This document shows, piece after piece, positions 1-10,983 of a stretch of 41,492 nucleotides of DNA. The notes under the pieces were generated by a model, which worked only from the letters and a program-made list of their open reading frames with translations, was not told where the DNA came from and did not search any database. Each line of letters begins with the position of its first letter. The first letter of the stretch is position 1. The position numbers were made by a program, and so were the translations under genes. The stretch comes from Symbiodinium natans (lineage: Eukaryota > Sar > Dinophyceae > Suessiales > Symbiodiniaceae): positions 301,017 to 342,508 of the forward strand of contig CAJNDS010002608.1 in assembly GCA_905221605.1 (NCBI GenBank). The letters run 5' to 3'.

Positions 1-690
1 TGGATAAGCCATTTGAACAGTGGCATGGCGTAGTGGAAAGGGCGCAAGGTGCGTAAGGATAGATGACGGCAGCTGAATGAAAAACCGAGGAAAACCTGCA
101 ACAACTAGCCCTGCAATTGGAAGTAGTAGTATATGATGTTGATGCAAACAGTTTAAGCGCTTGTTGTACAGAAAATTGACAGCAACCCACGTCAAGTGTT
201 TAGACGTCCTCCTGAATCTGCACATACAGCTCAATCAAATCGTGGTCTGGCCACGCAAGTTCCAGGAGCCTTGAGCGCTTTGGTTTTCGGGCTCTACTGC
301 AGGAACTTGTCCTAACAAAATGCATCAAACCGGCAATATCGACTGAGACATGCAGCTAAGAAATGCTGCATTGACATCTGCCCTGCCTTCTGTCAAGATC
401 CTTCCTCTTCAAGGGGTCCGCCAGTCTTGGTAAAACACTCTGCCGCAGCCACGTCTTGACTCGCCAGGTAGTGCGCGGTGCATCTTCAAGGTCGGAGTCC
501 TGAGCATTGTCCGTTAAGGAGGTGGAGCAGGGAATGTTTGGGTCAGTCTATCTTCACTGTCAGCTTCGGGATTGTCCGACAACACAACGGTCGATGCACT
601 ATTCAAAGGAGGCTCTCGCTTCAAGAAGCGGCAGTTCACCAAATGTGCCTCAGCTTGGCAAGCCGCAAGCCGTTAATGCACTAGCACAAG
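1..690. other. left edge, unresolved exons/introns
   Basis: One minus frame reads PPLNSASTVVLSDNPEADSE (about 530-610) and could be a further exon. There are no clear splice borders, so it is not called as coding. A plus-strand ORF at 507-818 is antisense to this and to the AAA3 exon. Confidence 0.3.
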
Positions 691-697
691 ATGTTAA

Positions 698-885
698 TCA
701 GTTAATCTTGACATCCTTTCGACGTAAGTCCGCTGCGTACACTTTGATCGGGAACGTTTTGCCCACGCCCGTTAAGCCTTCAATGATCACTGGCATCCCA
801 GCAAGGCGACGCTCATGAATGCACAGCAGGCGGAAGGTGAAGTCCTCTCGCAAGGCTTTTGCGCTCAGTTCGAAAGATTTGGAAG
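698..885 (-). CDS. RNF213-like gene, exon with second P-loop (AAA3-like)
   Basis: Reads SAKALREDFTFRLLCIHERR, then LAGMPVIIEGLTGVGKTFPI. The loop GLTGVGKT is a complete Walker A. The preceding MPVIIEG is the context known before the AAA3 P-loop in RNF213 family members. The frame ends at VKIN*, where an intron probably begins. Exons further left could not be assigned. Confidence 0.6.
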
Positions 886-3800
886 AGTAGCATGACACTC
901 CATACACACACACACACACACCGAACCAACAAGCAGAACAGCAACGTGCATCTTCACCACAGCAGTAGAATGTCCTCCACAAGGACGAATCCCAGTTCTT
1001 CGCAGGTTGCCTTCACTTCCGGCTCTGTGAACCCCAACACCCAGGCAATCATTGCAGCGCCGTTGTCCTGAGTGGCCGTGCAACTCGGTTGACACGAATG
1101 CTCACGTACTTCCAAGGACTTGAGAACCACGGGTACGTGTGAAGACCTCCGAATAACTGCTTGAAGTTATCTACATCAAGCATGCAGCAGAGCATCGCAT
1201 TGGTTGCGATCAGTACCACGCAAATACTGGCGCCCATCTCTGACGAACTTTGCGAGGTCGGGAGGTATGTTCTGCCCCTTCTCGAAGAGTTGCAACGCAA
1301 AGCCGTTGTCATAGACAAGCATTGGAGCTGGAGCATGGGACGCACTGCATTCTAGGCCTGTCGCTGTGAGCATGGCAGCCTGTTTGAGAGCTTGGTCAAA
1401 GACCGCGCTACCCAATCCTGGCTCCGTGTTGTAAATGTAGAACTCGCTTGTGAAGAATTGGAAGAGCCGGCCCAAGTAACTCACAAAGCTCCTGACACTC
1501 CGTTTGTCTGGCGTCTGGTCAAGGCATTTGGCGAACGCATCGTAGATCAAGCGGCCTTACATATTTCAACTCAACACAACAATAGGTTGAAGTTGAGAGG
1601 CAACATGGAGGGGCCCCGCATGTTCAACCACGATGACAGGTGGATCAAATCCAAGCAGCGGCAGTCGGCGTCGCTCGGCACCGTCGAATGGCTCACGGGA
1701 GCAACGCCATTGCTGACCTTGTTGATTGCTCGCCTTCCTGGGCAAACTGCTTGCAAGCCAGCCTGCAGGGATTCATAACGGACTCACATCTTCTACAAAC
1801 GAACGGTTTTGACAGGTTTTGTTGAATGCCCGCCACACACCAAACCTCATGTATGTCTTGCTAGCCTCAGTCAGTTAACCTGCCAGGTCGATCAATCAAA
1901 TGTAAACACCTCGGGTGTCCGGCTGCCTGCAGGTACTTGGCCACAAAGCGCTCGGCATCCCCAATCTGCAATTCGTGGGAGGTGTCAGTGACAAGAGCCA
2001 CTGTTGCATTGCAGACTTTGAGAACCGGGAAGAAATGACGCATTGAAGTCAATGGTGTCCAAGGCCCGTCCGGGCAAGTCTGCTCCTCTCCTTGCTCCAA
2101 GTAAGGTATCTCAACACACCATGTCAGGGACTTTTCCGGGCCAGCTGCAAAGACAGACCCATTTGTTGAGAGCCGCCAGGTTCTACAGATCAGCAAGTCA
2201 AAGAGCAAGCGGTTCACCTCCAGCTTTTCTGCATCCTCTGCGATTTTGAGCCCAACCCCTCCCCCTTGCGTTGCCAGACTGTTCAAAGTCATCTGTGCCC
2301 GCTTTTCATCCCAATGTGCTGTCATGCTCAGAATCGGAGCGTCGCAGCCAAGCGTGCTCCTCAGCACCTCAGTCTTTCCAGCACCGGGGAGTCCACACAC
2401 CACCGTGACTTGGTCATGTTGTCTAGGAAAGCTGGCACACTCCTCGTCGTCCAGCTGATCCAACCGCATCTCGGAGACGAAATCGGGCTGTGGCGGAGTA
2501 TGGACACCAACATACGTATAGAATATGCGCGCATGCCCGCCCTCCATACCGTGCAACTTGCCTTGCGTTTCCTGAACTTTCTTTTGCATGGATGGCGGCA
2601 AAAAGTTCACCCCGAGAACGACGAAAGTACCGCCTGGTAACATCTGCACCCGTTGCAGAAAATCCTCCAGAAGACTGAGCGGCAGTTTCTCATGGCATCT
2701 CAGGATACATCTGTCTGAGAGAAGTTCAGGATCCTTTCTGAATGCATGGGCCAGAACGCGAAGCTCTGACTTCCATTTCTCTTGGAAACTGCCTGCTGGC
2801 ACATGGACGACGAATTGGTGGTGGCCTTTACCTTGCAGCAGGCGCTTCGACGCCTGGATGCCCAGCTTGGTGAGGGACTTGCACAGGGCTTTCATGGCCG
2901 ATTCCACACTCTCTTGACCAGAAGCTGCAGCACTGGAGCTTTGCAGCAACCTTTGCGTTAGATCGGCTGGGACCACGCCCAGGCCTCTCAAGCTGTAGAG
3001 GAAGCTTCCAAGGCATTGAGCTGCCAGCCGGTCCTCCATCTGCTTCTTGGAAGCCTCCTCGGCTGGCCAGTCAACCTTACCGCACAGAGACTGTATGAGT
3101 CTCACTCTGTGCATGTGGCCAGGCGTGGTCAAGACGATCAGAAAGAAGATTTCCCGGCTGTCGAACAAAGAGAGCAGAGCAGAATGAGACCGACAGCTCT
3201 GCAACAATGAGCTCCATGTCTGCTGGCGTAGGGTCAGTCCTTGAGTTTCGCTGGCGAGATGCTCTGCCGAAAATCTGAGGGGGAAGGAGAGCGACCTGAG
3301 TTGATACTCGGGGTGTCCACTCCCCTCCAGGTCTTGCAAGCACTGCAGGATGTTGAACACCTTTCAGGAAACTCCAGGGGCAAATCATTATGAAATCTAC
3401 GAAACCCTGCCCCTTCGCACCTTTGTTCGAAACGCGCCTGCTTCAGCTTCTCAGTGCAAGTTCTGGCTGCCCCTGTGCAAGTTGCAGTCGCGGCATCAGA
3501 ATCAGCAAGAGACTGGTCTCGGCCTGGGCTTTGCAAGACGATGAGGCATGCTGAGGCCGGAATAGGTCCTGTTGATGCAGGAAAGTTGCTGTGGAAGGCA
3601 AGCTGTCGTAGAAGGTCACCTCAGCACTTGCTGCATAGATGACAGGCTCTATGCCGCGGCTGCTTTGCTGAAGAAGGCCAAATGGCAAGAACTTAAGGTT
3701 CCACGAGTGACGAAGTCCGGAACAAAAACTCCAATCCAGCCACGTTGCGAGCTTCTGCTTCACTCATAGTATCTTTCTTTGATCGGTCGTGCGCCGATCT

Positions 3801-6800
3801 ATCTCCATCAAGGTGGTACTGGATGGCAGCCGACAAGGCCTCCCCTTCCAAGGCTCTGAAATCAACTGTTAGCCTCGGCCCGACGCCCTGCCTAATTGTC
3901 AAACGCTTGTGGATACACTCTGCACTGTGGGCTCTGGATTTGTGCAGCTTAGACACACCCCAGTCTCGTTCAGTGCCCGGGACGTGGCTACTGCATTCTC
4001 CCATACATTGCCTGACTCAAAACTCTCTGTAGGAATCTCCCAACGACCGTTCATCTACATCCACATTGCTCTATCAATTCTGCCTTGTGCCCGCGAGAAC
4101 CATCGGCGCACATGGCCAAGCTGCTCATTAACACGGGCAATGAGGTCCAAATGGCGCGGGCGCACATCACGCAAGCCCACAACAAGATGCTTCACAAAGT
4201 CTTGAAGCGAATTGCATTTCGTCAGAAATGGTCCGACTAGTCTGCAAACTTCCTGACCAGCACAGCATGTGAGAACACCAAAAAACGATCAGTGTCTACA
4301 GGCAGACTTGGCACAAGAACACAAGAACTCCGAAAAGGCTTGCTCATCTCAAGCCCCGGCACAATCACCTCATTGAGCAGCATCGTCTCCACACTTTGTC
4401 CACGCAATTGTACCGTCAGGCTGTTCTTGACTTGCTCGAAGTGTTGCTGGCCACTGACTGATGAATACTTGATATCATTGAAGAAATCCACCACGCAGGA
4501 ACCTTAACGCATTAGGGCAAAGAGCTTAATCTCACATTCTGCTTTGTGCCACTCTGACATGGCAGCTTGGGCAGGGGCATTCGCGGAACTTTGCAATGAG
4601 GCCAAAGTGGATGTCCTGGAGAGAGCCCTCGGCACACTTGAAAAGGCGCGCCAGCATCTCATACTCTTGGGGTGCTTCCTTCAGAGCACGGTTCGGCCGA
4701 TGCTGGGCTTGCCTCTCAATGTAGCGAATGTCTGCATCGTCTGCTGGCACCAGACCGAAGCTGATGGCCACATCAGCCACGACGTGAGCAGACACCGCAT
4801 ACTGAACAAGTTCCAAGGCCTGCTGAATTGTTGCTGGCAGTTCTGTGGTTGTGGTTGCATATCCTGGATAGGATGTGATTTTGGCAAGCTCATCCAGGAT
4901 GCTGACCTGCCGCGTCATGTCGATGAAGACTTTTGCATCCTGAAGTCGAATCTCATTCGCCAAAAGGGCCTTGATTTGGCGATCCGCTTCGGATATCCAA
5001 AGTTCTGCATCAGCCATGTCGTTCCCTGGCTGATCTCTCGCCTGCACGCCAACTGCAGCATTGAAGAACAGCGACTCATTGTCCACAAAGTGCTCCAGCA
5101 GGGTCAGGCGGCTACCCAGTGGCTGCAACTCCTGTCGCACGAGGCGCAGGTGGCTCTGCAGCTCCCGAAGTGTCAAATGAGACCCCTGCAGGTTGATTTC
5201 CTGCGCAAGCTCGGCACACCCATAAATGTCGTGTTCTGCAAGCCAGTGGAGCACCTTGTGCAAATGCACTAATTCTGACTGCTTGCCATCGAACTCAGAC
5301 CGATCAAAGATATCAGTCGCGGCCTGCCAGCCCTCCGAATCCCGCAGCACAGCTTGAACTCGCACCCACATCCTCTGGGAGCGAGCCAATTGCTGGGCTC
5401 TTTCTGCTGTTATGTCTCCAGGATCTTGGGCCAGCACACGCTTGGCGCACTGGCAAAACTGCATAAGGGGCTGCCACATCTCTGCCCAAAAAGGCTCGCT
5501 CACTCGATCACAATTTGTATCCAGCAGCTGGTTGTGGAAGCAGAGCACTGCTCGCAAAGAATCGAATGTGTCGGGAAAGGACTCTATGTCTACGGAACTC
5601 TCCAGATCAAAGTGCGTGAGGACGGGTGCCAGACACCGGACCAAGATCAGGAGCATAAAAGCACCTGAGGTTGACGAGCAGAAACGCTGGAACTGCTCCT
5701 CTGTTCGAATCACATGTGGGCTAAAATGAAAGCTGCTTGAACCACCCTTCAGCTAAGCGGCTCTTGCATTGGCCGTGACCAGATCTCTTAATTTCTTGAT
5801 CGAAATATTTCAGCAGCTGCTCTGCAATTTCATAGGCATGCACACCATGCTCGACACACAGCATTGGATAGGTGCTTCGCAACGAAGCCATTGCGACCGC
5901 ATGCACGTACCATGCCCCGAAGGAGTTGGCCCACTCTGCGGAGATGGACTCCTTTGCCGCATGTGTGTACACAGCGTGTACATCTAGCAACAACACACAT
6001 TTAGTGTCGGCAGACTCCTGCACAGCCAGCACGCGGCTGAAGCCCATCATTTGACTGAGCGGAGGAACGACCCGATGCAGGAGCTCACGAAAACAATCTT
6101 CCTGTGCCTCCGTCAGCGCCTGCTCCTAAAAACGCAAGAGAAGCAATGAGTCGCAGCGCATGAAACATCCAACTCCTCACAGCACCCGTAAGCATAGCGC
6201 TCCTTCGTGAGCATCAACCTTGTCGATGCAAGTGGCAGCTGGAGGAGCGCCGTCAAGTACTCAGCTCCATCAGGCCGTCCGCGGCTCCAAAGAGCCTGCT
6301 GAGCAGAACACAGGACCTTCACGGCCCACATAGGTCCTCATGGTTGGCAAATGCACGGACAAAAGTTTCAATACTGGATGCTCTTCTCAAACAGCAGTCC
6401 TGGATCCTCAAAATCTCCCCAGTTGGCATCCAGCACAGCACCCACCAATGGGACAAGGTCACACCAGCCGCAGATGTTTGCAAACTTGATACAGCCGATG
6501 TTCGACAGCAGCCACACGGAGATCCAATGATCCGAATGGGCTAGCACAAAGTCACACATCGAAGCTATGTCCACAGGAATTTCACCCATCCCCGAAGCGA
6601 AGAGCTGATCAAGGGCCGATGTGATCTTGTCTGAGTGACCAACTGGCACGAAGAGGCCCAGAAGCTTCACGAGATCCCTGGCAAAGTGCTTGTGGAAGAT
6701 AATGGACATCCATTGGGATAATCCTTTTGCTGGCACTTCAGCCGAGAGGGAGAGCACGTCACGGAAGCTGGCAGGCCAATCGTCTTCCTCTCTTTCTTGC

Positions 6801-7926
6801 CGAACGTAGGCGTGATGCGCAAGCCTGCCAATCATGTCGCCGGCGTCCATGGCAAAGAGCCGGGCAAGCTGCACAGAGTCCCGAAGGCTGTAGCTCCCAA
6901 GCAAAGACTGCAAAGTGTCCGGCTTGTGGTCAAGTGGCGGCAAGCTAACCTTATGCTCTCGCAGTGCCTCAAGAGATCCGCATGGAGCCCTGAGCAACAC
7001 GTCACGGCCGTAGTCCAGGAAATCTTTCCAGCCAAATCTCTGATCTGGAATGACAAGACTGACCTGATAAAGCACAGCGAACACGGTTGCTGCCTGCCCA
7101 GCGATGGCATTGAGCCTGGCTTCTGGAGATTGTCCGAACATCATATCGAAAACCTTCACCATAAAATGCCGTTCAGCCTCGAACTTGCAGTCTGCTTCAG
7201 CAACGGTACTGTAACACACAGTAAAAGAAAACTTCCTTCCGTGATTGGAACAGCATTGCATGAAAAGAGCCGCATGATGCATGCGGATCATGAAGGATGC
7301 CAAGCAACGCTGGCAGCCACCATATTGAGCGGACCCTCGAAAAGGTTGTGCACGACGCTTCCTGGCAGAGCAGCGGAGGGGAACAGCCGAACAAGAACAT
7401 GACAAACGTATCAAACCTGGCCACACTCGTGTCACAGGCCGACCCTGCACAAGCCCATGATGCTCACAATGGATTCCAAAGCAGCCCAGTGTCGTCTGAA
7501 AAGCAAAAGCTTCGCATCGTGCTTTGAGACATCTGCAACATCAGCTTTGGTACCCAGACGAGTCCACGCAATTGCGATTGCCCGCTTTATCGATGACACT
7601 CCGTTTGCATTCTGTAGAAATCCGAGCCAATACTCCATCATCTTGCAGAGGAAGTGCAACCAAAACACGGGAGAAAGCTGGTCGTCACAACGGCAGTGAA
7701 AGTGTTCCCAGAATGCATCGCACATCCCAACCACATTCGCTTCGAAGTTGTTGCTGTGAGGATTGGCCGCATTATACGCATCAAACTCAACCAGAAACTC
7801 AAACAGCTCCAGAGGTCCGGGCAATCCTTCTGCCAAAAGCTGCCGGAAGTCGTGCACCCAATCACGAGTCTGAACCTCAGCAACCGCAGCTCGTAGTGTC
7901 GGACAAAGGGTCAGTGCACATCGCAC
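698..7926 (-). CDS. RNF213-like giant AAA+ ATPase / E3 ubiquitin ligase gene, partial, multi-exon
   Basis: A chain of minus-strand open segments reads as one large protein resembling RNF213, a cytosolic AAA+ E3 ubiquitin ligase. Two P-loops are visible in the expected order: GLPGAGKTE (about 2370-2395) and GLTGVGKT within VIIEGLTGVGKTF (about 754-785). The latter stands in the context typical of the third AAA unit of RNF213 (MPVIIEG.TG.GKT). Helical, low-similarity segments precede the first P-loop. Stops and frame changes between segments imply short introns. The RING and C-terminal part would lie left of position 1 and are not in the window; the 5' start is not certain either. The family call rests on remembered motif context; another dynein-like AAA protein is the main alternative. 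Confidence 0.72.
905..921. repeat. (CA)n in intron
   Basis: A run of about eight CA units inside the presumed intron between two RNF213-like exons. A second (CA)n is at 9034-9051 in the gene-poor stretch. Confidence 0.9.
960..1080 (-). CDS. RNF213-like gene, short exon
   Basis: In one minus frame the DNA reads DNGAAMIAWVLGFTEPEVKA followed by CEELGFVLVEDILLLW. This is protein-like, while the longer ORFs in the other two frames here are Cys/Val junk. It precedes the AAA3 exon and is separated from it by an intron containing a CA/TG repeat at 905-921. Boundaries are approximate. Confidence 0.4.
1176..1550 (-). CDS. RNF213-like gene, exon segment between AAA units
   Basis: Reads RSVRSFVSYLGRLFQFFTSE, then APMLVYDNGFALQLFEKGQN and PPDLAKFV. 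The pairing of a 'R..L..FV.FL...F' helix with 'P.....DNG' matches RNF213 sequence between AAA2 and AAA3. The 3' boundary lies before the ORF end, near 1180-1200. Confidence 0.55.
   Translation of the reverse strand: MIYDAFAKCLDQTPDKRSVRSFVSYLGRLFQFFTSEFYIYNTEPGLGSAVFDQALKQAAMLTATGLECSASHAPAPMLVYDNGFALQLFEKGQNIPPDLAKFVRDGRQYLRGTDRNQCDALLHA
1867..3360 (-). CDS. RNF213-like gene, exon with AAA+ P-loop
   Basis: A 497-codon open segment. The N-terminal half is helical (RLIQSLCGKVDWPAEEASKK). It is followed by a beta/alpha region ending in the Walker A sequence VTVVCGLPGAGKTEVLRST, then VNRLLFDLLICRTWRL and DAERFVAKYLQAAGHPR. The order P-loop, then 'LLFDLL.CR', then 'ERFVAKYL' is the pattern I associate with the AAA2 unit of RNF213. 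AAA+ ATPases use this loop to bind ATP. The P-loop residues G-x-x-G-x-G-K-T are intact. No canonical Walker B was found in the segment. Confidence 0.65.
   Translation of the reverse strand: MFNILQCLQDLEGSGHPEYQLRSLSFPLRFSAEHLASETQGLTLRQQTWSSLLQSCRSHSALLSLFDSREIFFLIVLTTPGHMHRVRLIQSLCGKVDWPAEEASKKQMEDRLAAQCLGSFLYSLRGLGVVPADLTQRLLQSSSAAASGQESVESAMKALCKSLTKLGIQASKRLLQGKGHHQFVVHVPAGSFQEKWKSELRVLAHAFRKDPELLSDRCILRCHEKLPLSLLEDFLQRVQMLPGGTFVVLGVNFLPPSMQKKVQETQGKLHGMEGGHARIFYTYVGVHTPPQPDFVSEMRLDQLDDEECASFPRQHDQVTVVCGLPGAGKTEVLRSTLGCDAPILSMTAHWDEKRAQMTLNSLATQGGGVGLKIAEDAEKLEVNRLLFDLLICRTWRLSTNGSVFAAGPEKSLTWCVEIPYLEQGEEQTCPDGPWTPLTSMRHFFPVLKVCNATVALVTDTSHELQIGDAERFVAKYLQAAGHPRCLHLIDRPGRLTD
3443..4004 (-). 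CDS. RNF213-like gene, segment with apparent frame change near 3700
   Basis: Two overlapping minus frames both look real in turn. The first (3693-4004) reads LTVDFRALEGEALSAAIQYH and DTMSEAEARNVAGLEFLFRT. The second (3443-3763) reads SWNLKFLPFGLLQQSS, then IEPVIYAASAEVTFYDSLPS. The switch around 3700 leaves no room for a normal intron, so a one-base indel, an assembly error or an unusual splice junction is likely. Confidence 0.45.
4237..4494 (-). CDS. RNF213-like gene, exon segment
   Basis: Reads VDFFNDIKYSSVSGQQHFEQ, then VQLRGQSVETMLLNEVIVPG and DTDRFLVFSHAVLVRKFAD. Composition and strand match the neighbouring segments. No domain is recognised. Confidence 0.45.
   Translation of the reverse strand: MVDFFNDIKYSSVSGQQHFEQVKNSLTVQLRGQSVETMLLNEVIVPGLEMSKPFRSSCVLVPSLPVDTDRFLVFSHAVLVRKFAD
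4532..5713 (-). CDS. RNF213-like gene, long helical exon segment
   Basis: A 393-codon open segment, IRTEEQFQRFCSSTSGAF to GLIAKFRECPCPSCHV. It is Leu-, Gln- and acid-rich and probably helical, which fits the stalk/linker region before the AAA core of RNF213-like proteins. No zinc or nucleotide-binding motif is convincing; the terminal CPCPSCHV may be read-through into intron. The first in-frame Met is not assumed to be an initiator. Confidence 0.55.
   Translation of the reverse strand: MIRTEEQFQRFCSSTSGAFMLLILVRCLAPVLTHFDLESSVDIESFPDTFDSLRAVLCFHNQLLDTNCDRVSEPFWAEMWQPLMQFCQCAKRVLAQDPGDITAERAQQLARSQRMWVRVQAVLRDSEGWQAATDIFDRSEFDGKQSELVHLHKVLHWLAEHDIYGCAELAQEINLQGSHLTLRELQSHLRLVRQELQPLGSRLTLLEHFVDNESLFFNAAVGVQARDQPGNDMADAELWISEADRQIKALLANEIRLQDAKVFIDMTRQVSILDELAKITSYPGYATTTTELPATIQQALELVQYAVSAHVVADVAISFGLVPADDADIRYIERQAQHRPNRALKEAPQEYEMLARLFKCAEGSLQDIHFGLIAKFRECPCPSCHVRVAQSRM
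5721..6126 (-). CDS. RNF213-like gene, exon segment
   Basis: Starts after the TAG acceptor near 6127 and continues through MMGFSRVLAVQESADTKCVL to YFDQEIKRSGHGQC and GWFKQ. The frame stops at 5721 and the following segment lies in another frame about 10 bp away. The junction is therefore either a misread splice site or a small indel. No motif is recognised. Confidence 0.5.
6187..6331 (-). CDS. RNF213-like gene, short exon segment
   Basis: Reads VKVLCSAQQALWSRG, then EYLTALLQLPLASTRLML and KERYAYG. A GT donor follows at about 6186 and a TTTTTAG acceptor ends near 6127, giving an intron of about 60 bp. The next segment begins EQALTEAQEDCFRELLHRVV. Exact junctions were not resolved. Confidence 0.5.
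6368..7210 (-). CDS. RNF213-like gene, exon segment
   Basis: Coding probably starts just after a TTACAG acceptor near 7211 and reads VAEADCKFEAERHFMVKVFD onward to GDFEDPGLLFEKSIQ. The ORF extends upstream to 7450, but that part is basic and Cys-rich, as expected for intron sequence. Helical; no catalytic motif seen. Confidence 0.55.
   Translation of the reverse strand, partial: STVAEADCKFEAERHFMVKVFDMMFGQSPEARLNAIAGQAATVFAVLYQVSLVIPDQRFGWKDFLDYGRDVLLRAPCGSLEALREHKVSLPPLDHKPDTLQSLLGSYSLRDSVQLARLFAMDAGDMIGRLAHHAYVRQEREEDDWPASFRDVLSLSAEVPAKGLSQWMSIIFHKHFARDLVKLLGLFVPVGHSDKITSALDQLFASGMGEIPVDIASMCDFVLAHSDHWISVWLLSNIGCIKFANICGWCDLVPLVGAVLDANWGDFEDPGLLFEKSIQY
7432..7926 (-). CDS. RNF213-like gene, upstream exon segment
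   Basis: Open segment with protein-like composition (FLVEFDAYNAANPHSNNFE, then WLHFLCKMMEYWLGFLQNA). No domain is recognised; it fits the helical N-terminal region of RNF213-like proteins. The end of the ORF after SIMGLC is probably intron. A start Met at 7926 is possible, but upstream exons are equally likely. Confidence 0.5.
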   Translation of the reverse strand: MRCALTLCPTLRAAVAEVQTRDWVHDFRQLLAEGLPGPLELFEFLVEFDAYNAANPHSNNFEANVVGMCDAFWEHFHCRCDDQLSPVFWLHFLCKMMEYWLGFLQNANGVSSIKRAIAIAWTRLGTKADVADVSKHDAKLLLFRRHWAALESIVSIMGLCRVGL

Positions 7927-7989
7927 ATCTCAGCCAACATGCTCAGCTGCCCACTTTTCCTGTCCTCAGAACAAGTACCTGATTTGGAG

Positions 7990-10260
7990 CACTGCTCCTG
8001 GCAAAAGGCGTCGGTGCACTAATGAGTCAATACCGACTCAATCTGAGACATGTGAGCAGTAATGCTTCGGAAACGTGGCTAGTGAGTGCCATCATATGCC
8101 ATTCGGAAATCTAAACGTTCGATTTGAACTCAACATGCACAATATTCAGAAAACTATTTGTGGCCCAAATCTTCAAGATGGGATTCTGCTTGCGGCACAT
8201 ACAGTTTCATTTGCCGAAAGTGCTTTTCAAAGTTGTCCATTGGGTTCGGTCTTGCCAACAGCCAAAGCATCGACTCATTCCGAATGTCCATCACCTGACA
8301 TGTGTAGTCATAACTGTCACAACTGGGCGATCATGTCGCTCCCCGTCCTGGACTCTCCTTGCATGATGGTTGGAAAGCACGTGTTGTCGCTGCAGGCATA
8401 ACTGCATGTGCCTGCAGAATTCCACGATTGAGCAACTGCAAGCACCTCATTGACATTTCCCGGACTTGTTCACACATTGCATGACACTGTCATGACTCGA
8501 AAAGTTCCAGCCTGCAGTTCCAGCGTTTGCGGTGCGCTTTTGGCCCGCGTGCGCAGGAACAATCGACCTTCGATTAAGGCCTTGCAAAACACAATGCCAA
8601 GATCTTCCAAAGTTGCCGCATAAAGCTGTCATGGTTGCCAGGCCTCGTCTGAGGAAGTTCGGCTGAATCAGGCGACGTGTCCGCGGCGGAGGCGGAGGCG
8701 GAGGGGGACGCTGAAGCGAAGAAGGCAAGGCGCCTTCCACCCCCCTCTCACTGTCACCAGTCATGGCAAGCACACTGCTGCAAAGTTTGGTTTGGCAATT
8801 ATGAAACGGCTGCAGCGCGAGGAGTGGGCACGCCACGCTATACGCACTTTACACTCAGATGAAACCATCGCCCAAGTCAAATCAAAGCTTTTTTTATGCA
8901 GCACCAAACTTTCCTATGTGCAGGCACGGTGAGCTAAATTTCTGCGTTTAGAAACAACGCAAACCTACGCAGTCACTGACAACAATGCCCCGAAACCAAG
9001 CAAGAGGGTCCCAAACCATGTTGTGCAAACTTGCCACACACACACACACACCGTACGCGATATGAGCTAGGTCTATTCACACTCGTGATTCTTAACGCGT
9101 CCGTGTGGGGAAAAAAAGGCCATTCTCGAGCTCGATGCTTCCCAGTCATCGTCTCTCTTGTCTAGGAGTGAAGTTGCTTAGCCCTCTTCTGAACGATTCT
9201 GTCGATCGGTTGCTCCACGTCAACAATGTTTGTCTCCAAAGCTTCAATCTGTATCAATCCATCTGATGATGTCAATCAACTGAAGCTGACTGAATCCTTG
9301 ATCTACGAAATAGCTGAAGTCTGGACGACACGATGCGACGGAATCTTCCTGATCGCCTTGGTAGCGTCACGGCAAGCGCCGCATGCATTGGCGGACATAG
9401 ACCAAAGGTCTTTCCCAATGGGGGGCAGCGGGCAGGCTGCTGCGAGAACAGATGCAAAGAAAGGCTGAACTCTGTGTGGGGACAACTGTATCAAAGTGAT
9501 TGGCAAATTCGGCCGCCAGCCAGGACTTTTCCTGTGAGAGGCTACACGGCTACACTGACGACGATTTTACAAAATGGGAACAAGAACTGTCGCTTTTGCT
9601 TTTGCTTTTTGCTTTTGCTTTGACAGGTATGAGGGGTCAGATCGTATTGATCACCCCTCTGTGAGGCTCACATACCGGGAAAACAATGCGTGTGCCCCGT
9701 TCCCGAGAGAACCAAGCAAGCACAAGTGAGAGGACTATAACTATCTCAGTGACAATGAGACCGAGGTAATCGGGAAAGCTATGTCAAAAGGACCGTAGTA
9801 CACACAGGGCAACTGTGCAACTCAGTAAAAAACCACCATCGTCCACACAGCCAGAGAAGCTTGGACATGTAAGCCAGCGTTCCAAAAATATTTATAAGTT
9901 GATCAGGTCACGACTGATGCCAGAGTAGTGAACTGAACCATGTACGCAACACCATGCTAGCCACCAGGCAACTTAAGAATGCCAACATCCAAGATCGTGC
10001 GTCATCAATCAAGCACCAGCGAAGAGGGGGAGGCAGCGAATGGCGCGATACCCACGTTGGATAGAATACATCTCTCCCGATCCGTCAGATGCAATCAGAA
10101 CCAGTCGGTCACCCTCAGCCCAGGGCATTGTGGCATGAAGACGCGAAGTGTCCAAGCCGACTGTCGCGCACAACACGCAGTCCCCTGGATCAGCGGGAGG
10201 GGAAGTTATGGGCAGGCCACAGCAATCGTGCCTCCCTTGAGGGAGGGGAAGTTATGGTGC
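7990..10260. other. gene-poor stretch
   Basis: No ORF here has convincing protein-like sequence. A minus ORF at 8447-8836 contains an octaproline run encoded by a GGC/GGA-rich tract and might be an upstream exon of the RNF213-like gene, but nothing supports that. Also present are (CA)n at 9034-9051, a TTTTGC-type repeat at about 9592-9622, and a short GGGAGGGGAAGTTATGG duplication at about 10196 and 10238. Confidence 0.4.
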
Positions 10261-10727
<467 letters not shown>

Positions 10728-10872
10728 TTATCGGAAGCTTATCCTAATTGCATAACTGCCGGAACGCAAGCACCTTTTCTTTTGGGAGATGACGGTGGGG
10801 ATCAGTTCAGGCTGCCGTTGCAGCTTGATGCACTGGGAGCCAGAACTTCTCCGGCGTGAGGTAACGTACCCC
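10728..10872 (-). repeat. split direct repeat B2 (3' terminus of YR element)
   Basis: 145 bp, identical to 11135-11279. It starts TTATCGGAAGCTTATCC at the microsatellite border and ends GGTAACGTACCCC, which includes an ACG-loop hairpin (10860-10870). Confidence 0.92.
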
Positions 10873-10983
10873 CCCCAGAGATCAAACACTACACCAGGAT
10901 AGACGCTTCTTTGAAGCGAAACATCACTACGTGAACTTTTACGTAGGCTAGTACGACTAGCACCAAAGGGAGTGGTGGGTGGG
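10873..10983 (-). repeat. spacer between A2 and B2 with three consecutive hairpins
   Basis: Three perfect stems occur within 58 bp: CGCTTC-ttt-GAAGCG (10904-10918), CTACGT-8 nt-ACGTAG (10927-10946) and GCTAGT-acg-ACTAGC (10947-10961). The last two abut. This spacer has no match next to A1 at the right end. It could be a recombinase-binding or transcript-end structure; this is inference. Confidence 0.75.

Noticed and set aside
8447-8836. Minus ORF with octaproline as a gene
   Set aside because: No motif and codon content follows a GGC-rich simple tract; kept only as a note in the gene-poor stretch.
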